Of a stretch of 64,000 nucleotides of DNA, positions 9,174-20,024 are shown one piece after another. The DNA comes from Marinitoga lauensis (GTDB taxonomy: Bacteria > Thermotogota > Thermotogae > Petrotogales > Petrotogaceae). Location: NCBI RefSeq assembly GCF_004135675.1, contig NZ_QHLX01000001.1:248001-312000 (forward strand), given 5' to 3'. Below the pieces are notes generated by a model. The model saw only the letters and a program-made list of their open reading frames with translations, was not told the origin of the DNA and did no database searches. Every line of letters starts with the position of its first letter. The stretch's first letter is position 1. Made by a program: the position numbers and the translations under genes.

Positions 9174-10768
9174 GTGTTTTTGAGAGTAGTTAAAAATAAC
9201 AAAGGTGTTGAATATTTAAGAATTGTTGAAAGTTATAGGGAAAATGGTAAGATAAAGCAAAAACTGTTGCAAACTTAGGAAGGATTGACTCTTTTAGCGA
9301 AAATGAAGCGAAAAATATAGTAAATAAACTCATACAAATATTTGATTTAAAAAATTATATTGATACAGAAGATATAAAAAAGGCACCGGATAAAAAGAAT
9401 TACGGAGCCAAAGTAATAGTAAATAAGATATTCGAAAGATATGAGATGAAAAGATATTTTGAAAGACTGGATAAAGAAATAAAATACAATGCAGAAGAGA
9501 TGCTAAAAATAATGGTGATGAATAGAATAGTAGAACCGAAAAGTAAATTGGGAATATTTAATAATTTAGAGTATTTTGGATATAACAAAGTGGAAGTTAA
9601 AAAGAAAAAGACCTGGAAGAAAAAGATGTAATGCTGCACTGGTTATACAGAACATTGGATATATTGGCAGATAATAAAGAGTCGATAGAAAAACATATGT
9701 ATAATCAAAGGATAAGTTTGTTTAATACAACGGTAGATTTAGTATTTTACGATGTAACGACATTAGCGTTTGAAACACAACAAACAAATGAAATATTACA
9801 AATGGGATATTCAAAAGATAAGAAATTTAATGAATCACAAATAGTATTAGGATGTCAATAGATCAGGATAGAATGCCAGTTAGTTTTGATATATATGCAG
9901 GAAATACATTTGAAGGGCATACATTTAAAGATTCAATAGAAAAAATGAAAAAGAATATCAATTAGGAAAAGTAATAGTAGTAGCAGATAGAGGAATGATG
10001 AGTAAAAAAATATAGAAGTAGTAGAAAATTCTAATTATGAATTCATAGTAGGAAATCAATAAAACAAATAAAAAAGTAAATATATTTGAAGGAGAATTCA
10101 TAGAACTAGCAAAGGAATAAAATATAGAGAAGTAGAATATGAAAATAAAAGATTACTCATAATATATTCAGAAGAAAGAGCCAAAAAGACAGAGCAGATA
10201 GACTACGATTAATAGAAAAGCGAAAAAATGTTAGAAGAAGGAAATATAGATTCAAAAGTAAAAGAGGAGCGAAAAAATATTTAAAAGAACAGAATAAACA
10301 AAATTATATACTGGACATAGAAAAATAGAAAATGATGAAAAATACGATGGATACTATGGAATAATAACAAACACAAAACTATCTCCAAAAGAAATATTAG
10401 AACAATATCATACATTATGGAAAGTAGAAGAAACATTTAGAACATTAAAAAATTATCTTGAAACAAGACCGGTATTTCATTGGACACCAAAAAGAATAAA
10501 AGGACATATTGTAATGAGTTTCATATCTTACATAATTCAAAGAACACTAGAATTAGAACTGGAAAAAAATAATGTTGAATACTCTCATGAAAAAATAAGA
10601 GAAGCTATTAAAAATATGGAATACATTGAATTTAAAACACAAAAGCAACATCTTGTAGCGAGAATGAATTTAAATAAATTAGGACAAAGAATATTAAATA
10701 CATTAAATATTCCTGTACCAAAAATAATTTCACCCTATACAGAATTCAAAGAAAAATATAAAATTTAG
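9174..10768 (+). pseudogene. IS1634-family transposase, copy B, heavily frameshifted
   Basis: This is homologous to the copy A transposase but with a different first ~75 codons (FLRVVKNNKGVEYLRIVES) and a different end (KNMEYIEFKTQKQHLVARMN ... FKEKYKI). From NYGAKVIVNKIFERYEM to KIREAI the two are nearly identical. Relative to copy A, at least nine homopolymers are one base shorter between 9600 and 10330 (for example near 9605, 9852, 9950, 10053, 10070, 10113, 10187, 10218 and 10324). The frame is therefore broken many times. Start GTG 9174 follows AGAGGTGAT. It is inactive as read, but sequencing error is plausible. Confidence 0.75.
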
Positions 10769-10874
10769 GGGTGTAATGACACTTTTGTATTTAATAAAAA
10801 ATTAACAATAACTGTTTTTTAGAATAATACAGCTTTTCCAAATTTTATTGAAATAAATACTGTCAAACTCAGGA

Positions 10875-10964
10875 AAAATTAAAAACAAAATAAATTTTCT
10901 TGATGTGAAAATTTATTTCGCTGCGCGAAAAGATTTAGAAAAGAAAGTACTCAAGTAGTAAAAC
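10875..10964. repeat. 90-bp direct repeat, right flank of IS1634-like copy B
   Basis: This is the partner of 8883-8972. It ends inside AAAC, the first bases of the terminator stem at 10961. Confidence 0.85.
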
Positions 10965-10993
10965 CTTTCGGGTTAAAAATAGAAAGGTTTTTA
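10961..10993 (+). terminator. Rho-independent terminator
   Basis: Stem AAACCTTTC / GAAAGGTTT with a 12-base loop and T tail. Before the IS inserted, it would have ended transcription from DUF1703 copy 2. Confidence 0.8.
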
Positions 10994-11130
10994 TTCAAAA
11001 TTCCATAAAAATTACCTTCAAAACTTTTTAAAATATAGTTGATTTTTTCGAGATGATGCCTCAGTGAAATTGCAATTAACAAATTTGTAATTTACGAAAC
11101 GGTGGTAGCTGTAAGGTAGCCTATAAAATT
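10994..11130. other. Non-coding stretch with a hairpin over the SNF2 gene end
   Basis: No gene is recognised. GGTAGCCT (11115-11122) and AGGCTACC (11135-11142) form a stem around the stop codon of the SNF2 gene (minus strand). No T run follows on the minus strand, so it is not a classic terminator but could protect or end the transcript. Confidence 0.5.
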
Positions 11131-14100
11131 TTACAGGCTACCGGTTATTTTTCGTTTGTGCTCAAAAATTACCAAAAGTTCTTTTAACTCATCATCACTG
11201 AGTTCGGAAATCCATTTTTCTCCAACACTTAATATATCTTCACTTAGAGTCTTCTTTTTTTGAATAATTTCATTAATTTTTTCTTCAAAAGTGTTTCTGG
11301 TTATAAACCTATGAACTATAACATTGCTTTTCTGACCTATTCTATATGCTCTATCTGTAGCCTGTGCTTCAACGGCTGGATTCCACCATAAATCAAAATG
11401 TATAACATGAGATGCTGCTGTTAAATTCAAACCAGTTCCTCCAGCTTTTAATGAAATAATCATAACAGGATAATCGTGTAATGTTTGAAATTTCTCTACT
11501 ATTTCGTCTCTGGTTTTTCTATTTAAACTTCCATGGAAAAATAGGGTTTTAATCTTCAAATGTTTTTTAATTATCTCTTCTAATATTTCTCCCATTTCTT
11601 TATACTGCGTAAATATTATGGCTTTTTCATTATTTTCAAATACATCAGTTAATAAGTCAAGCAATTTTTGTGTTTTACCGGATTCTTCTGGATTAAAATT
11701 TTTATTTTTTAAATAATTGGCTGGATGATTACAGATTTGCTTTAAAGATGTAATCAATTTAAAAATTAATCCCTTTCTTTCAATACCTGAATAATTGGAA
11801 ATTTCTTTAACCATTTCAACTGTTTTATTGTATAATGATGTTTGAATTGGCGTTAAATAAACATATTGATCAAATATTATTTTTTCTGGAAGATCATTTA
11901 TAATATTCTTATCTGTCTTCAATCTTCTTAATAAAAATGGATTAATTGCTTTTTTTATGATTTTAGTTTTTTCTCTATCATTATATTTTTCAACAGGTAT
12001 AGCATAATTTTTTATAAAGCTATTGTAATTTCCTAAATACCCTGGCATTAGAAAATCGAATATGCTCCATAATTCCGTTAAACGATTTTCTATTGGAGTT
12101 CCAGTTAAAGCTATTCTTTTTCTCCTTTTAAATTTTTTATAGCTTTTGTTTGTTTGGTTAATGGATTTTTATATTTTGTGCTTCATCGAGTATAATATAT
12201 GACCATTCTAATTCTTCGAGTTTTTTAATATCTCTACGAATAACACCATATGAAGTTAATATTATATCTGCATTATTATTTAAATCGCGATTATTTCCAT
12301 GATATATATGATACTTTAACGTTGGGCAAACTTTTCAATTTCCGCTGCCCAATTACCAATTAATGTAGTGGGGCAAACAACTAAAACAGGTTTATTCAGT
12401 ATATTATTTTCCTTATCTTTTAATACTGCAGCTATTGTTTGTATGGTTTTTCCCAATCCCATATCATCTGCAAGACATACCCCAAAACCCTTATCTACAT
12501 TAGATTTTAACCATTTATAGCCTCGTTTTTGATAATCCCTCAAATTTGCATTTAACGTTTTTGGAACTCTTAGATTTTTAATCTTTTTTAGCTCATTAAT
12601 GGATTTTTTTAATTTATCATCTAAATATAATTGTATTCCATTGGCTTCCTCTGAAAGCAACATTCTTAAACTTTCATAATTGGAAATTTCATCAAGTGGT
12701 TTATTAATCTTTTTCAAGATATGTAAAAACTTTTTAGGATCAACGTGTATGTACATATCTCTGAATTTTATAATTCCTTCGGACTTTTCCAACAATTTTC
12801 TAAACTCTTCAAGTGAGATAAGATAATCCCCAATTGCAATTTTCCAATCAAATTTTAACAGATCATTTAAATTAAAGAAACTGGTAATATTTTCTCCTTT
12901 TACTGATATTGCCGGTTTGGGTTCTACGATTTTCTTCATTTCTTTTGGTAGAATAACCTCAATACCAAAAACCTTTAAAGCTGGTAATACGTCATTAAAA
13001 AATTCGCTTAATTCAGAAGAAGTGATTATTATATCTTCATGTTTCATAATGGATTTAGAAAAGTCTGATAAGTTGGAAATAAAACCTATTTGTTTTAAAA
13101 CCTCTGACTTTTCTTTTATATATTTTTTATCATTTAAAAAATCCTTAAGATTAATCGGTTCAGATAATATATCTAAATTATCTTTTACTAAAAGAGATAA
13201 ATAATATCTGTCTTCAATAAACGGCATAATTTTTATAGCTAATGCATATCTTTTATTTTTAAAAAATAGTGGTTCAAAATGGTTAACGAGAGAATTAGCA
13301 TTGTTTTTTTCTTCTAATGTTTTAAGATTATAAATCCTATCTTCTGTAAATAAAGATAATATATTATGAGGTACTTTTCTCTTCCCATATGCTCTTTTAA
13401 CAATTTCTTTTATAAACAGAGAAATTATATATATAACAGCATCTGACTTTTTTAAAACTTTATTTTTTTCTAACTTCATCACAAGATTATCTGGAATTAT
13501 CATTTCAAGATAATCAAAGTATTCCATTATAGTGGAATTTGAAGTAAGGGGCATATATTTCACATAAAATTTATCTTCTTCAATTATTTCTGGTTTGGGC
13601 GCAAAAGAATGATTCATAATTATATTAAACACAAACCCAAGAGTTTTTTTAAAAAAGAGAGTATATTCATTATCTTTATTATCTGGTAATAAAGACATAT
13701 TATATAGTAGCTCAAATAATTCTTCAAACCTAATTCTTTCTTTTGAAAATGGATTATATCCTTCAATTATTATTTCTGGATTTTGAAGAGAGTATATAAT
13801 CTTAAAATTCGTTTCTTTTAAATATTCTTCTTGCTCTGAAATTTTAATATTTTTTATATAATTCTCACTGTAAAAATATATATCATTTAGAAAATCCTTT
13901 ATTGAAAACTCAGAAAAAATTCGTTTTTCAGAAAGCAATACCATAATCTTTTCAATATTTCCAAAATAAACCTTTGGTTCTTCTAAAAATTTCTTTTCTT
14001 CATAATTTAGTTTGCTTTTTTCACTGTTTATAGGAAGAAAATTTAATATTCCACCTGTTTTTTCTGTTGATATTTTTGCAATTTCCAATAATTTTTTCTT

Positions 14101-14595
14101 TTTTAATCCACGCATTTCAAATAACAAAAATGGATCTTTATCTATTTCATTAGCAATAATATAATATACTGCTGCAAGATGTTTACATGGATTGGCCCAA
14201 TCAGGACATGAACAACTTGCTTCTATATCATCCCAGGATTCCGGAAATAATTTTATATTTTCCCTTTGAAAAATTTCATATAATTCTTCTGGTAATACAC
14301 CATTTAATAATTGTCCTGCTATATATGGATTTTCAGAAAGAACTTCCCCAATTCTTTCAATTTCATATTCAGAAAATTTAATCAATGAAATCTTTTCTTT
14401 ATAAGGAGTGGATCGTGTCCCTTGAACTCTGGCAACAATGTCTGATTTTCTATTTACTCTAATTTCCAGAACAGCTCCCTTATTTGCATATGTTCTTCCT
14501 CTTGGAAGCCTATTTGTATTAAAATCTATTTTTTCCATGGCTTCCTTCCATTTTTTACCCCACCATGTTTTACCGTATATTTTTCTTTTTCCCAT
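11131..14595 (-). CDS. SNF2-family DEAD/DEAH helicase with SWIM zinc finger, frameshifted
   Basis: This is an ATP-dependent DNA translocase of about 1155 residues. The N-terminus (GKTWWGKKWKEAME) leads into a SWIM zinc finger, CSCPDWANPCKHLAAVYY (about residues 126-143). A long SNF2-associated region follows, then the helicase core LRDYQKRGYKWL, ADDMGLGKTIQTIA (Walker A) and VVCPTTLIGNW. After the breaks come ILDEAQNIK (Walker B), ALTGTPIENRLTELWSI, and the C-terminal helicase with SLKAGGTGLNLTAASHVIHFD and ATDRAYRIGQ. Three single-base losses lie near 12323 (C run), 12170 and 12122 (A runs); restoring them gives one frame. The start at 14595 follows GAGGTG. It is probably a chromatin or repair remodeller of the bacterial SWIM-SNF2 type. 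Confidence 0.88.
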
Positions 14596-14778
14596 TTTTA
14601 CACCTCAATAGATATTGTAAATTTTATTTAACCTTAGATGGATTTTTAAAAGTAGTATTTATAATCATATATGAATCTTTACATATCCAAATTATATCAC
14701 AAATAATTAATGAAATCCGGTATCCAAAATTTTGATCTGGCAAAAATATACACTATAAATTCAATTTTGTATTTAATA

Positions 14779-14787
14779 TGCTATAAT
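14779..14787 (+). promoter_or_regulatory. Extended -10 promoter before the EEP gene
   Basis: TGC-TATAAT lies 34 bases before GTG 14822 in the divergent gap (14596-14821) between the SNF2 and EEP genes. Confidence 0.55.
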
Positions 14788-14821
14788 ATATAGTTAAAGA
14801 AATTTGGTAGGGGGAGAAAAT

Positions 14822-15879
14822 GTGAAAGGAAAAAAGTTATCTACTTTTGTAAAAGTCATTCTTGTTGTTATTATTGCTGTAATTCTGTATTTCCCTGGGG
14901 TTATCTTATTAGGGACATTAACAGATTATAATCCAGAAAAAGTTATAAATTTGCAGGTGGAAGACAACTCAGAGACTATAGCACCACTGGAAATAACATT
15001 GTTTGATTGGAATATTGGATATGCTGGATTAGGTAAAGATGAGGATTTCTTTTTGGATGGCGGAAAAACTTCAGTTCCTGAGAAAAGTCATGTAGAGAAA
15101 TATATGGAAGATATTGCAAATATTATAAAGAAAAATTCTGCTGATATATATCTTATTCAGGAAATTGATTTAAAAAGCCATAGAAGTTATAACTTAAATG
15201 AATTAGAATATCTCAGAAAAAATGCATTAAAAAGTTATGGCGTTACATATGCTATAAATTATAATGTATTATTTGTTCCTGTTCCTTTCATGAATCCTAT
15301 GGGAAGGTAAAGTCCAGCCTTGCTATGTTTTCAAAATATAAGATTGATGAAGCTAAAAGATTAAAATTACCCGGTGAATATTCCTGGCCAACAAAGGTAT
15401 TTCAGCTTGATAGATGTATTCTTTTAAGTAGAATACCAGTGAAAAATGGAAAAAGTTTGGTTATATTAAATATTCATCCAAGTGCATATGATTCAGGAGG
15501 AACTTTGAGAAAACAACAAATTGATTTTATATTAAAAACTGCGGAAGAAGAATATAAAAATGGAAATTATGTAATTATCGGTGGTGATTGGAATAGCGAA
15601 CTAACAAAAAATAATTTTGAATACACAGAATCAAAACCTGAATTTTATGTGGAATTATCTAAAGATATGAAATTAAATAATTGGCAGTGGGCTGTAGATA
15701 AAAACGTTCCAACTAATAGGTCAGTTGCATTTTCATATTCTAAAGGGAAAAATTTTGTTACCGTTATAGACGGATATTACGTATCTCCAAATATTGAAAT
15801 AGAATATGTTAAAAATCTGGATTATCAATTTAGATCATCTGATCATAACCCTGTAATATTAAAAGTGAAATTGAAATAA
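14822..15879 (+). CDS. Membrane-anchored endonuclease/exonuclease/phosphatase (EEP) family protein, one frameshift
   Basis: A Mg2+-dependent phosphoesterase fold. The N-terminal hydrophobic helix (VKVILVVIIAVILYF and PGVILLGTL, about residues 9-33) suggests export or anchoring. EEP motifs are LFDWNIGYAG, YLIQEIDLKSHRSY, VILNIHPSAYDSGGTLRKQQ, GGDWNSEL and SSDHNPVI, i.e. the E, D-x-N and D-H catalytic set. One A is missing at about 15306 (read GGGAAGGTAAAG), which creates the apparent stop; with it the sequence reads PMGKVKSSLAMFSKYKI. The GTG start at 14822 is preceded by GGGGGAG; TTG 14804 is less likely. The substrate could be DNA, a phospholipid head group or an inositol phosphate; the sequence does not decide. 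Confidence 0.8.
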
Positions 15880-15880
15880 T

Positions 15881-15917
15881 AAAAACAGCCTGGAAAACTT
15901 TTCCAGGCTGTTTTTAT
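15881..15917. terminator. Bidirectional terminator
   Basis: AAAAACAGCCTGGAAAA / TTTTCCAGGCTGTTTTT is a long perfect stem with A and T flanks. It serves the EEP gene and possibly the convergent nitroreductase gene. Confidence 0.9.
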
Positions 15918-15973
15918 TACGATTATTCATTTATCTCTCCATTTTGCTAAAAAATCATTAATACTCACAAATT

Positions 15974-16533
15974 CTATTTTATAATAAGGACCTCATTTAA
16001 ATTTTTTCTTTCATATTTTGGTTTAGGATCAACAGAATATCCTATTGGTAATATTACTTCCAATTTGTATTCTTTTGATAAGTTAATATATCTCGATATA
16101 TCATTATAATTTGAAGGGGTATAGGTTACTGTAGATAAACCTTTTTCTTCTAACGCCAGCAACAGGTATCCAATGGATAGCCAAACAGATTCTTTTGAAA
16201 ATGGTGATTTTATATTTGAATAAACAAAAAGTAAATATGGAGCTTCTGAAAGAAACGGTTTCTCCCAGGAAAATCCCATTTTATCAAGCCATTCTCTTAA
16301 TTTACCTTTTGAATTTTCATAAAAAGATTTTTCACCTTTTTCACATATTTGTCTTATTTCATTTTTTGCTTTTCATCCTGAATTAAAACATATAACCATG
16401 GTTGATCATTTTTACCTGAAGGAGCTTCTTTTGCTACATCAATTGCATATTTTATATTTTCTAAATCAGGAATTCTGCTTTTATCAAATTTTCTTACTGT
16501 TTTTCTACTTTTAGCTAATTCATATAATTTCAT
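15974..16533 (-). CDS. Nitroreductase family protein, one frameshift
   Basis: An FMN-dependent nitroreductase-like oxidoreductase of about 186 residues. It begins MKLYELAKSRKTVRKFD, with the RxSxRxF-like phosphate grip, then APSGKNDQPWLYVLIQ. After the break come EWLDKMGFSWEKPFLSEAPYLLFVYS and WLSIGYLLLALEEKGLSTVTYTP, and the end is ILPIGYSVDPKPKYERKNL. A missing A at about 16363 (after DEKQK) splits the frame. The start ATG at 16533 overlaps the stop of the RNase H gene (ATGA), so the two are translationally coupled. The substrate is unknown; in these families it can be quinones, nitroaromatics or flavins. Confidence 0.85.
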
Positions 16534-16976
16534 AATTTCACCTCAATATCATATTTAATGTTATAATCATCTTCATATACCGCTTTTTTAGCTAATTCAT
16601 CAGCAATATCATTAAATTTATCTCCAGAATGAGATTTTATTTTATTAAATCTTATCTGAAATACTTTCGAATAATAGTCATACTGGCTTTTATAATACTT
16701 TGTTAACTCGGTATTTGTTTTCCATAATCCAAGTGCCCATTTTTCTATTCCCTGATAATCATAATTTATCTCTATACAATTCAAATTTTCTTTTTCTGCA
16801 TATTTAAACGCAAGAAGAGCTGCAAATACTTCTCCGGTAACATTTCTATGCTTTAGAAATTTTTCTATTGTATATCCTTTCCAATATTTTTCTATTTTAT
16901 CTTCTTTAACAACAACCAAACCTGCACCAAATTTCTTTAAACCATGATCATAACTACCATCTATATATATTTTTAT
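16530..16976 (-). CDS. Ribonuclease H-like protein (RNase HI fold)
   Basis: A compact RNase H domain of about 149 residues. Catalytic landmarks are IYIDGSYDHG (first Asp) with GAGLVVV, NVTGEVFAALLAFKYA (Glu), CIEINYDYQGIEKW (Asp) and SGDKFNDIADELAKKAV (last Asp). Homology reaches upstream to at least 16976. No ATG, GTG or TTG is visible there in frame, and the next gene upstream stops at 16973. I suspect a missing base near 16975-16990, so the start is open. It lies directly behind a RecD-like helicase, which suggests joint work on RNA-DNA hybrids or recombination intermediates. Confidence 0.8.
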   Translation of the reverse strand: MKIYIDGSYDHGLKKFGAGLVVVKEDKIEKYWKGYTIEKFLKHRNVTGEVFAALLAFKYAEKENLNCIEINYDYQGIEKWALGLWKTNTELTKYYKSQYDYYSKVFQIRFNKIKSHSGDKFNDIADELAKKAVYEDDYNIKYDIEVKL

Positions 16977-18730
16977 ACAATCTTCATCTCTTTCAATTGA
17001 TTTACTTTTTTCATGATACTTTCATTCTTTTTAAAAATATCAAGAAATTCAAAAGCTATATCTTCATTAGTGGTTTCCATTACCTTTAATCTTGTAGGTT
17101 CATAATTTTTATTGTAATATAATTGAACTTTTAAATATTCTTTATTTTTCTTTATATAATAAACTTCCTGATATTGATGATGTTCTACGCCTATTACTTC
17201 AAAATTTTTTTCTGAAAATTTTTCTCTGAAAGCTAAATATAATTCTTTCAAAATTGTATTAGAAAATCTTAAATCATATGTAATTCTTATTTTTTCTTTA
17301 ATACTAAAATCCATTTGTACTTTTAACTTTTCATAAGAAAACGTCTTAAATGGTAAATCTTTTATATATACCCTCTCCTTTGCTCTGGTAATTGATGTAT
17401 ATAACCATTGAAAATATTCTTTAGTCTTATATGAATTGTAATAAGAAGGATCTATGAAAACCCTATTCCATTCTCCACCTTGAGCTTTATGTGCTGTTAC
17501 TGCATAGCCATATTTGACATGCAAAGCATTGTAATAAGGATCATCTTCAATGTAATTAATTACAAATTCTTCCGACATTCCAGTTTCTTTATATATTTTG
17601 TTTATACAAAAGCTATATAATGCTTTTTCTAAGTTTATATCAATATCTGCAGATTTTGAAAACAAAGAATCTGCCAGTACTTTAAAAATTACTATCTCGT
17701 TAGATAATATATTTTTTAATTTTAAATCATAAAATTCAAGAATTCTATGTTCATTTTTCCCTATAAACGCATCTTTTTTTTCATGATTTAGAATATCGAC
17801 AACTTTAAAAAATTCTCCATTAAATATTGTTTTTTCATCAAAATATACATTCTTTGTATTTAATAATATATCGCCTATTTCAATTTTATTCTTATAACCC
17901 AGTTTTTTTCTGATTTCTATATTATATTTTATTGCATTTTCATTGGTTGAACATATTATAATATCTTTTCCAGGATTTGAATAATCATAATTTTCAATAA
18001 AATTATTATCTTTTATAAAATCCGTATTATACTCAAATTTTAGCTCAAAAAACTTTTTCTTATCTATATGTTTTTTTATTACATTTGCGTTTTTTAATAT
18101 ATAACTGTTTTCTTTTTGTCTGACTATATCATTGAGTATTATCTTCTCACCTTTTAAGTTAAAATTTCTTTCGAGATATTCCCTATTCAAAGCTGGAGAG
18201 TTATTTGCTTTTACAGGTGGAAGCTGGTATTCATCACCTAAAAATATTATTTTATTATTATTTCCTGATTTTACATATTCTATTAAATCAGAAAGTAATT
18301 TTCCACTTCCAAAAATGAGATTTTCATCTGAAGATGGAATATCCGATATCATAGAACTTTCATCAACTATAAAAATGGTGTCATTCCAGAAAGTATCCTT
18401 TAATTTAAAATATACTTTTATTTCATCATTAACAAGGTCAATAATTTTATCATAAAAACTGTATATTTCACTGTGAATGGTTTTTGTTTTGAAGTTTGAT
18501 TTTTCATGAAGAATTTTGGAAGCTCTGCCTGTAGGAGCTAAAATTATAAAATTAGTATGTTTCCTATGCAAATATCGAGCATATTGTGATATAAGGAAAG
18601 TCTTTCCTGTCCCGGCACTACCCTGAACTATTAAAAAATCTAACGAATTGAATAGAAATCTATCCAATTCGTTAGACAAATATTCCTGATCTTTTGTAAG
18701 AGTGATATTATATAAAAAGTCTATAAACAT
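16973..18730 (-). CDS. RecD/UvrD-like superfamily I helicase
   Basis: A 585-residue ATP-dependent helicase. Motif I is FLIVQGSAGTGKTFLIS (about residues 33-49), followed by FIILAPTGRASKIL (Ia) and TIFIVDESSMISD (II). IIFLGDEYQLPPV is motif III, and the C-terminal motifs are GYAVTAHKAQGGEWNRVFI and YTSITRAKERVYI (V/VI). About 100 further residues follow without a recognised domain. It resembles RecD2/TraA-type stand-alone helicases but is shorter. The gene runs into the RNase H gene and then the nitroreductase, giving a three-gene unit on the minus strand. Confidence 0.85.
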   Translation of the reverse strand: MFIDFLYNITLTKDQEYLSNELDRFLFNSLDFLIVQGSAGTGKTFLISQYARYLHRKHTNFIILAPTGRASKILHEKSNFKTKTIHSEIYSFYDKIIDLVNDEIKVYFKLKDTFWNDTIFIVDESSMISDIPSSDENLIFGSGKLLSDLIEYVKSGNNNKIIFLGDEYQLPPVKANNSPALNREYLERNFNLKGEKIILNDIVRQKENSYILKNANVIKKHIDKKKFFELKFEYNTDFIKDNNFIENYDYSNPGKDIIICSTNENAIKYNIEIRKKLGYKNKIEIGDILLNTKNVYFDEKTIFNGEFFKVVDILNHEKKDAFIGKNEHRILEFYDLKLKNILSNEIVIFKVLADSLFSKSADIDINLEKALYSFCINKIYKETGMSEEFVINYIEDDPYYNALHVKYGYAVTAHKAQGGEWNRVFIDPSYYNSYKTKEYFQWLYTSITRAKERVYIKDLPFKTFSYEKLKVQMDFSIKEKIRITYDLRFSNTILKELYLAFREKFSEKNFEVIGVEHHQYQEVYYIKKNKEYLKVQLYYNKNYEPTRLKVMETTNEDIAFEFLDIFKKNESIMKKVNQLKEMKIV

Positions 18731-18770
18731 ACTTACACCTTATAATAGAATTTTATTTAATTCTATTATA

Positions 18771-20012
18771 TCATATTTTCCCGATATCTTTTCTGTAATA
18801 TTTGTCTTTAAATTTTATTTTTTCAATTTCATTATAGGCTTTATTTCTTGCTTCTTCAAGTGTTTTGCCTGTCTCTACTATAGAAAGAACTCTACCTCCA
18901 TTTGTTAATAATTTTCCATTCTCTAATTTTGTTCCTGCATGGAAAACAAGTGCATTTGTATCGAGCTTTATTTCATTGCCTTTTTCATATTTAACAGGAT
19001 ATCCTTTTGCTGCTAAAACCACACAACATGATTTTTTATCCTTCCATTTTATTTCTATTTCATCGAGTTTCCTTTCAGATAGAGCATAAAAGATTTCAAA
19101 TAAATCCGTTTCTAATAACGGCAATATTGCCTGAGTTTCAGGATCACCAAACCTTACATTATATTCCAATAAATATGGTTCATTATTTTGTATCATTAAA
19201 CCTATAAACAGTATCCCATTATAATTAAGCTGTTCTCTTTTTATTCCTAACATTGTAGGTTCAACAATTTTTTCTTTTATTTTTTTCATTAATTCATCAT
19301 TTAACATAGGATGAGGCGAAACTGCTCCCATACCGCCAGTATTTAGTCCTTTTTCTCCTTCTAAAATCTTTTTATGGTCTTTTGCTGTTTGAAATATTTT
19401 ATAATTCTCACCATCAATTAATACAAAAACTGACATTTCATAACCTTCTAAAAATTCTTCTATTATAACTTTTTTACCTGCTCCTGAAAATATATCATTA
19501 TTCATAAAATCATTTAATGTATTTTCTGCATCTTGTAAATCTTTTGCTATAACTACTCCTTTACCTGCTGCTAATCCATCTGCTTTTATTACTGCAGGGA
19601 ATTCTATGTTTTTTATATATTTTAATGCTTCTTCAAAATTATCAAAACTATTATATTTTGCTGTTTGAATACCATATTTTATAGCAAAATTCTTTGCATA
19701 TACTTTGCTTCCTTCTAAAAGTGAAGCCTTTTTATCTGGACCTATTATTTTTAGATTATTTTTTTGAAATACATCAACTATACCCTCTACCAGATATTTT
19801 TCCAGACCGACTATGGTTAATTCTATATTCTCTTTTTTTGCAAATTCAACCATATCGTTTATATTGTTTAAATTTATATTTTCACATTTATTTTCAAGAG
19901 CTGTTCCTCCATTACCTGGAATGCAATAAATCTTTTCAATATTTGAATTATGGGATAATTTCCATGCAATAGCTTGTTCTCTTCCACCATTACCAATAAC
20001 TGCAACCTTCAT
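18771..20012 (-). CDS. purD: Phosphoribosylamine-glycine ligase
   Basis: GAR synthetase, the second step of purine synthesis, joins phosphoribosylamine and glycine with ATP. The 413-residue length is typical. Motifs are GNGGREQAIAWKL at the N-terminus, the ATP-grasp loop ADGLAAGKGVVIA, LNTGGMGAVSPHP and NVRFGDPETQAILP (metal and ATP site). The frame is intact. It is the last gene of the purine operon, 12 bases after purH. No strong terminator is seen in the 40 bases before the next gene on the same strand. Confidence 0.97.
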   Translation of the reverse strand: MKVAVIGNGGREQAIAWKLSHNSNIEKIYCIPGNGGTALENKCENINLNNINDMVEFAKKENIELTIVGLEKYLVEGIVDVFQKNNLKIIGPDKKASLLEGSKVYAKNFAIKYGIQTAKYNSFDNFEEALKYIKNIEFPAVIKADGLAAGKGVVIAKDLQDAENTLNDFMNNDIFSGAGKKVIIEEFLEGYEMSVFVLIDGENYKIFQTAKDHKKILEGEKGLNTGGMGAVSPHPMLNDELMKKIKEKIVEPTMLGIKREQLNYNGILFIGLMIQNNEPYLLEYNVRFGDPETQAILPLLETDLFEIFYALSERKLDEIEIKWKDKKSCCVVLAAKGYPVKYEKGNEIKLDTNALVFHAGTKLENGKLLTNGGRVLSIVETGKTLEEARNKAYNEIEKIKFKDKYYRKDIGKI

Positions 20013-20024
20013 TTTTCCACCCCA

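Larger units (their letters stand above)
8973..10874 (+). mobile_element. IS1634-like insertion sequence, copy B
   Basis: The element is about 1.9 kb. Its ends are CCTGAGTTTGACA (8973-8985) and TGTCAAACTCAGG (10861-10873), a perfect 13-bp inverted repeat. It is flanked by a 90-bp direct repeat. The middle 1.2 kb is almost identical to copy A, but both ends of the transposase gene and the non-coding ends differ. It sits immediately before a terminator hairpin at 10961. The TGGTATAAT promoter is at 9130-9138. Confidence 0.85.

Noticed and set aside
11115-11142. GGTAGCCT / AGGCTACC stem as an ordinary terminator.
   Set aside because: No T run follows in the direction of the SNF2 gene, so I list it only as a hairpin.
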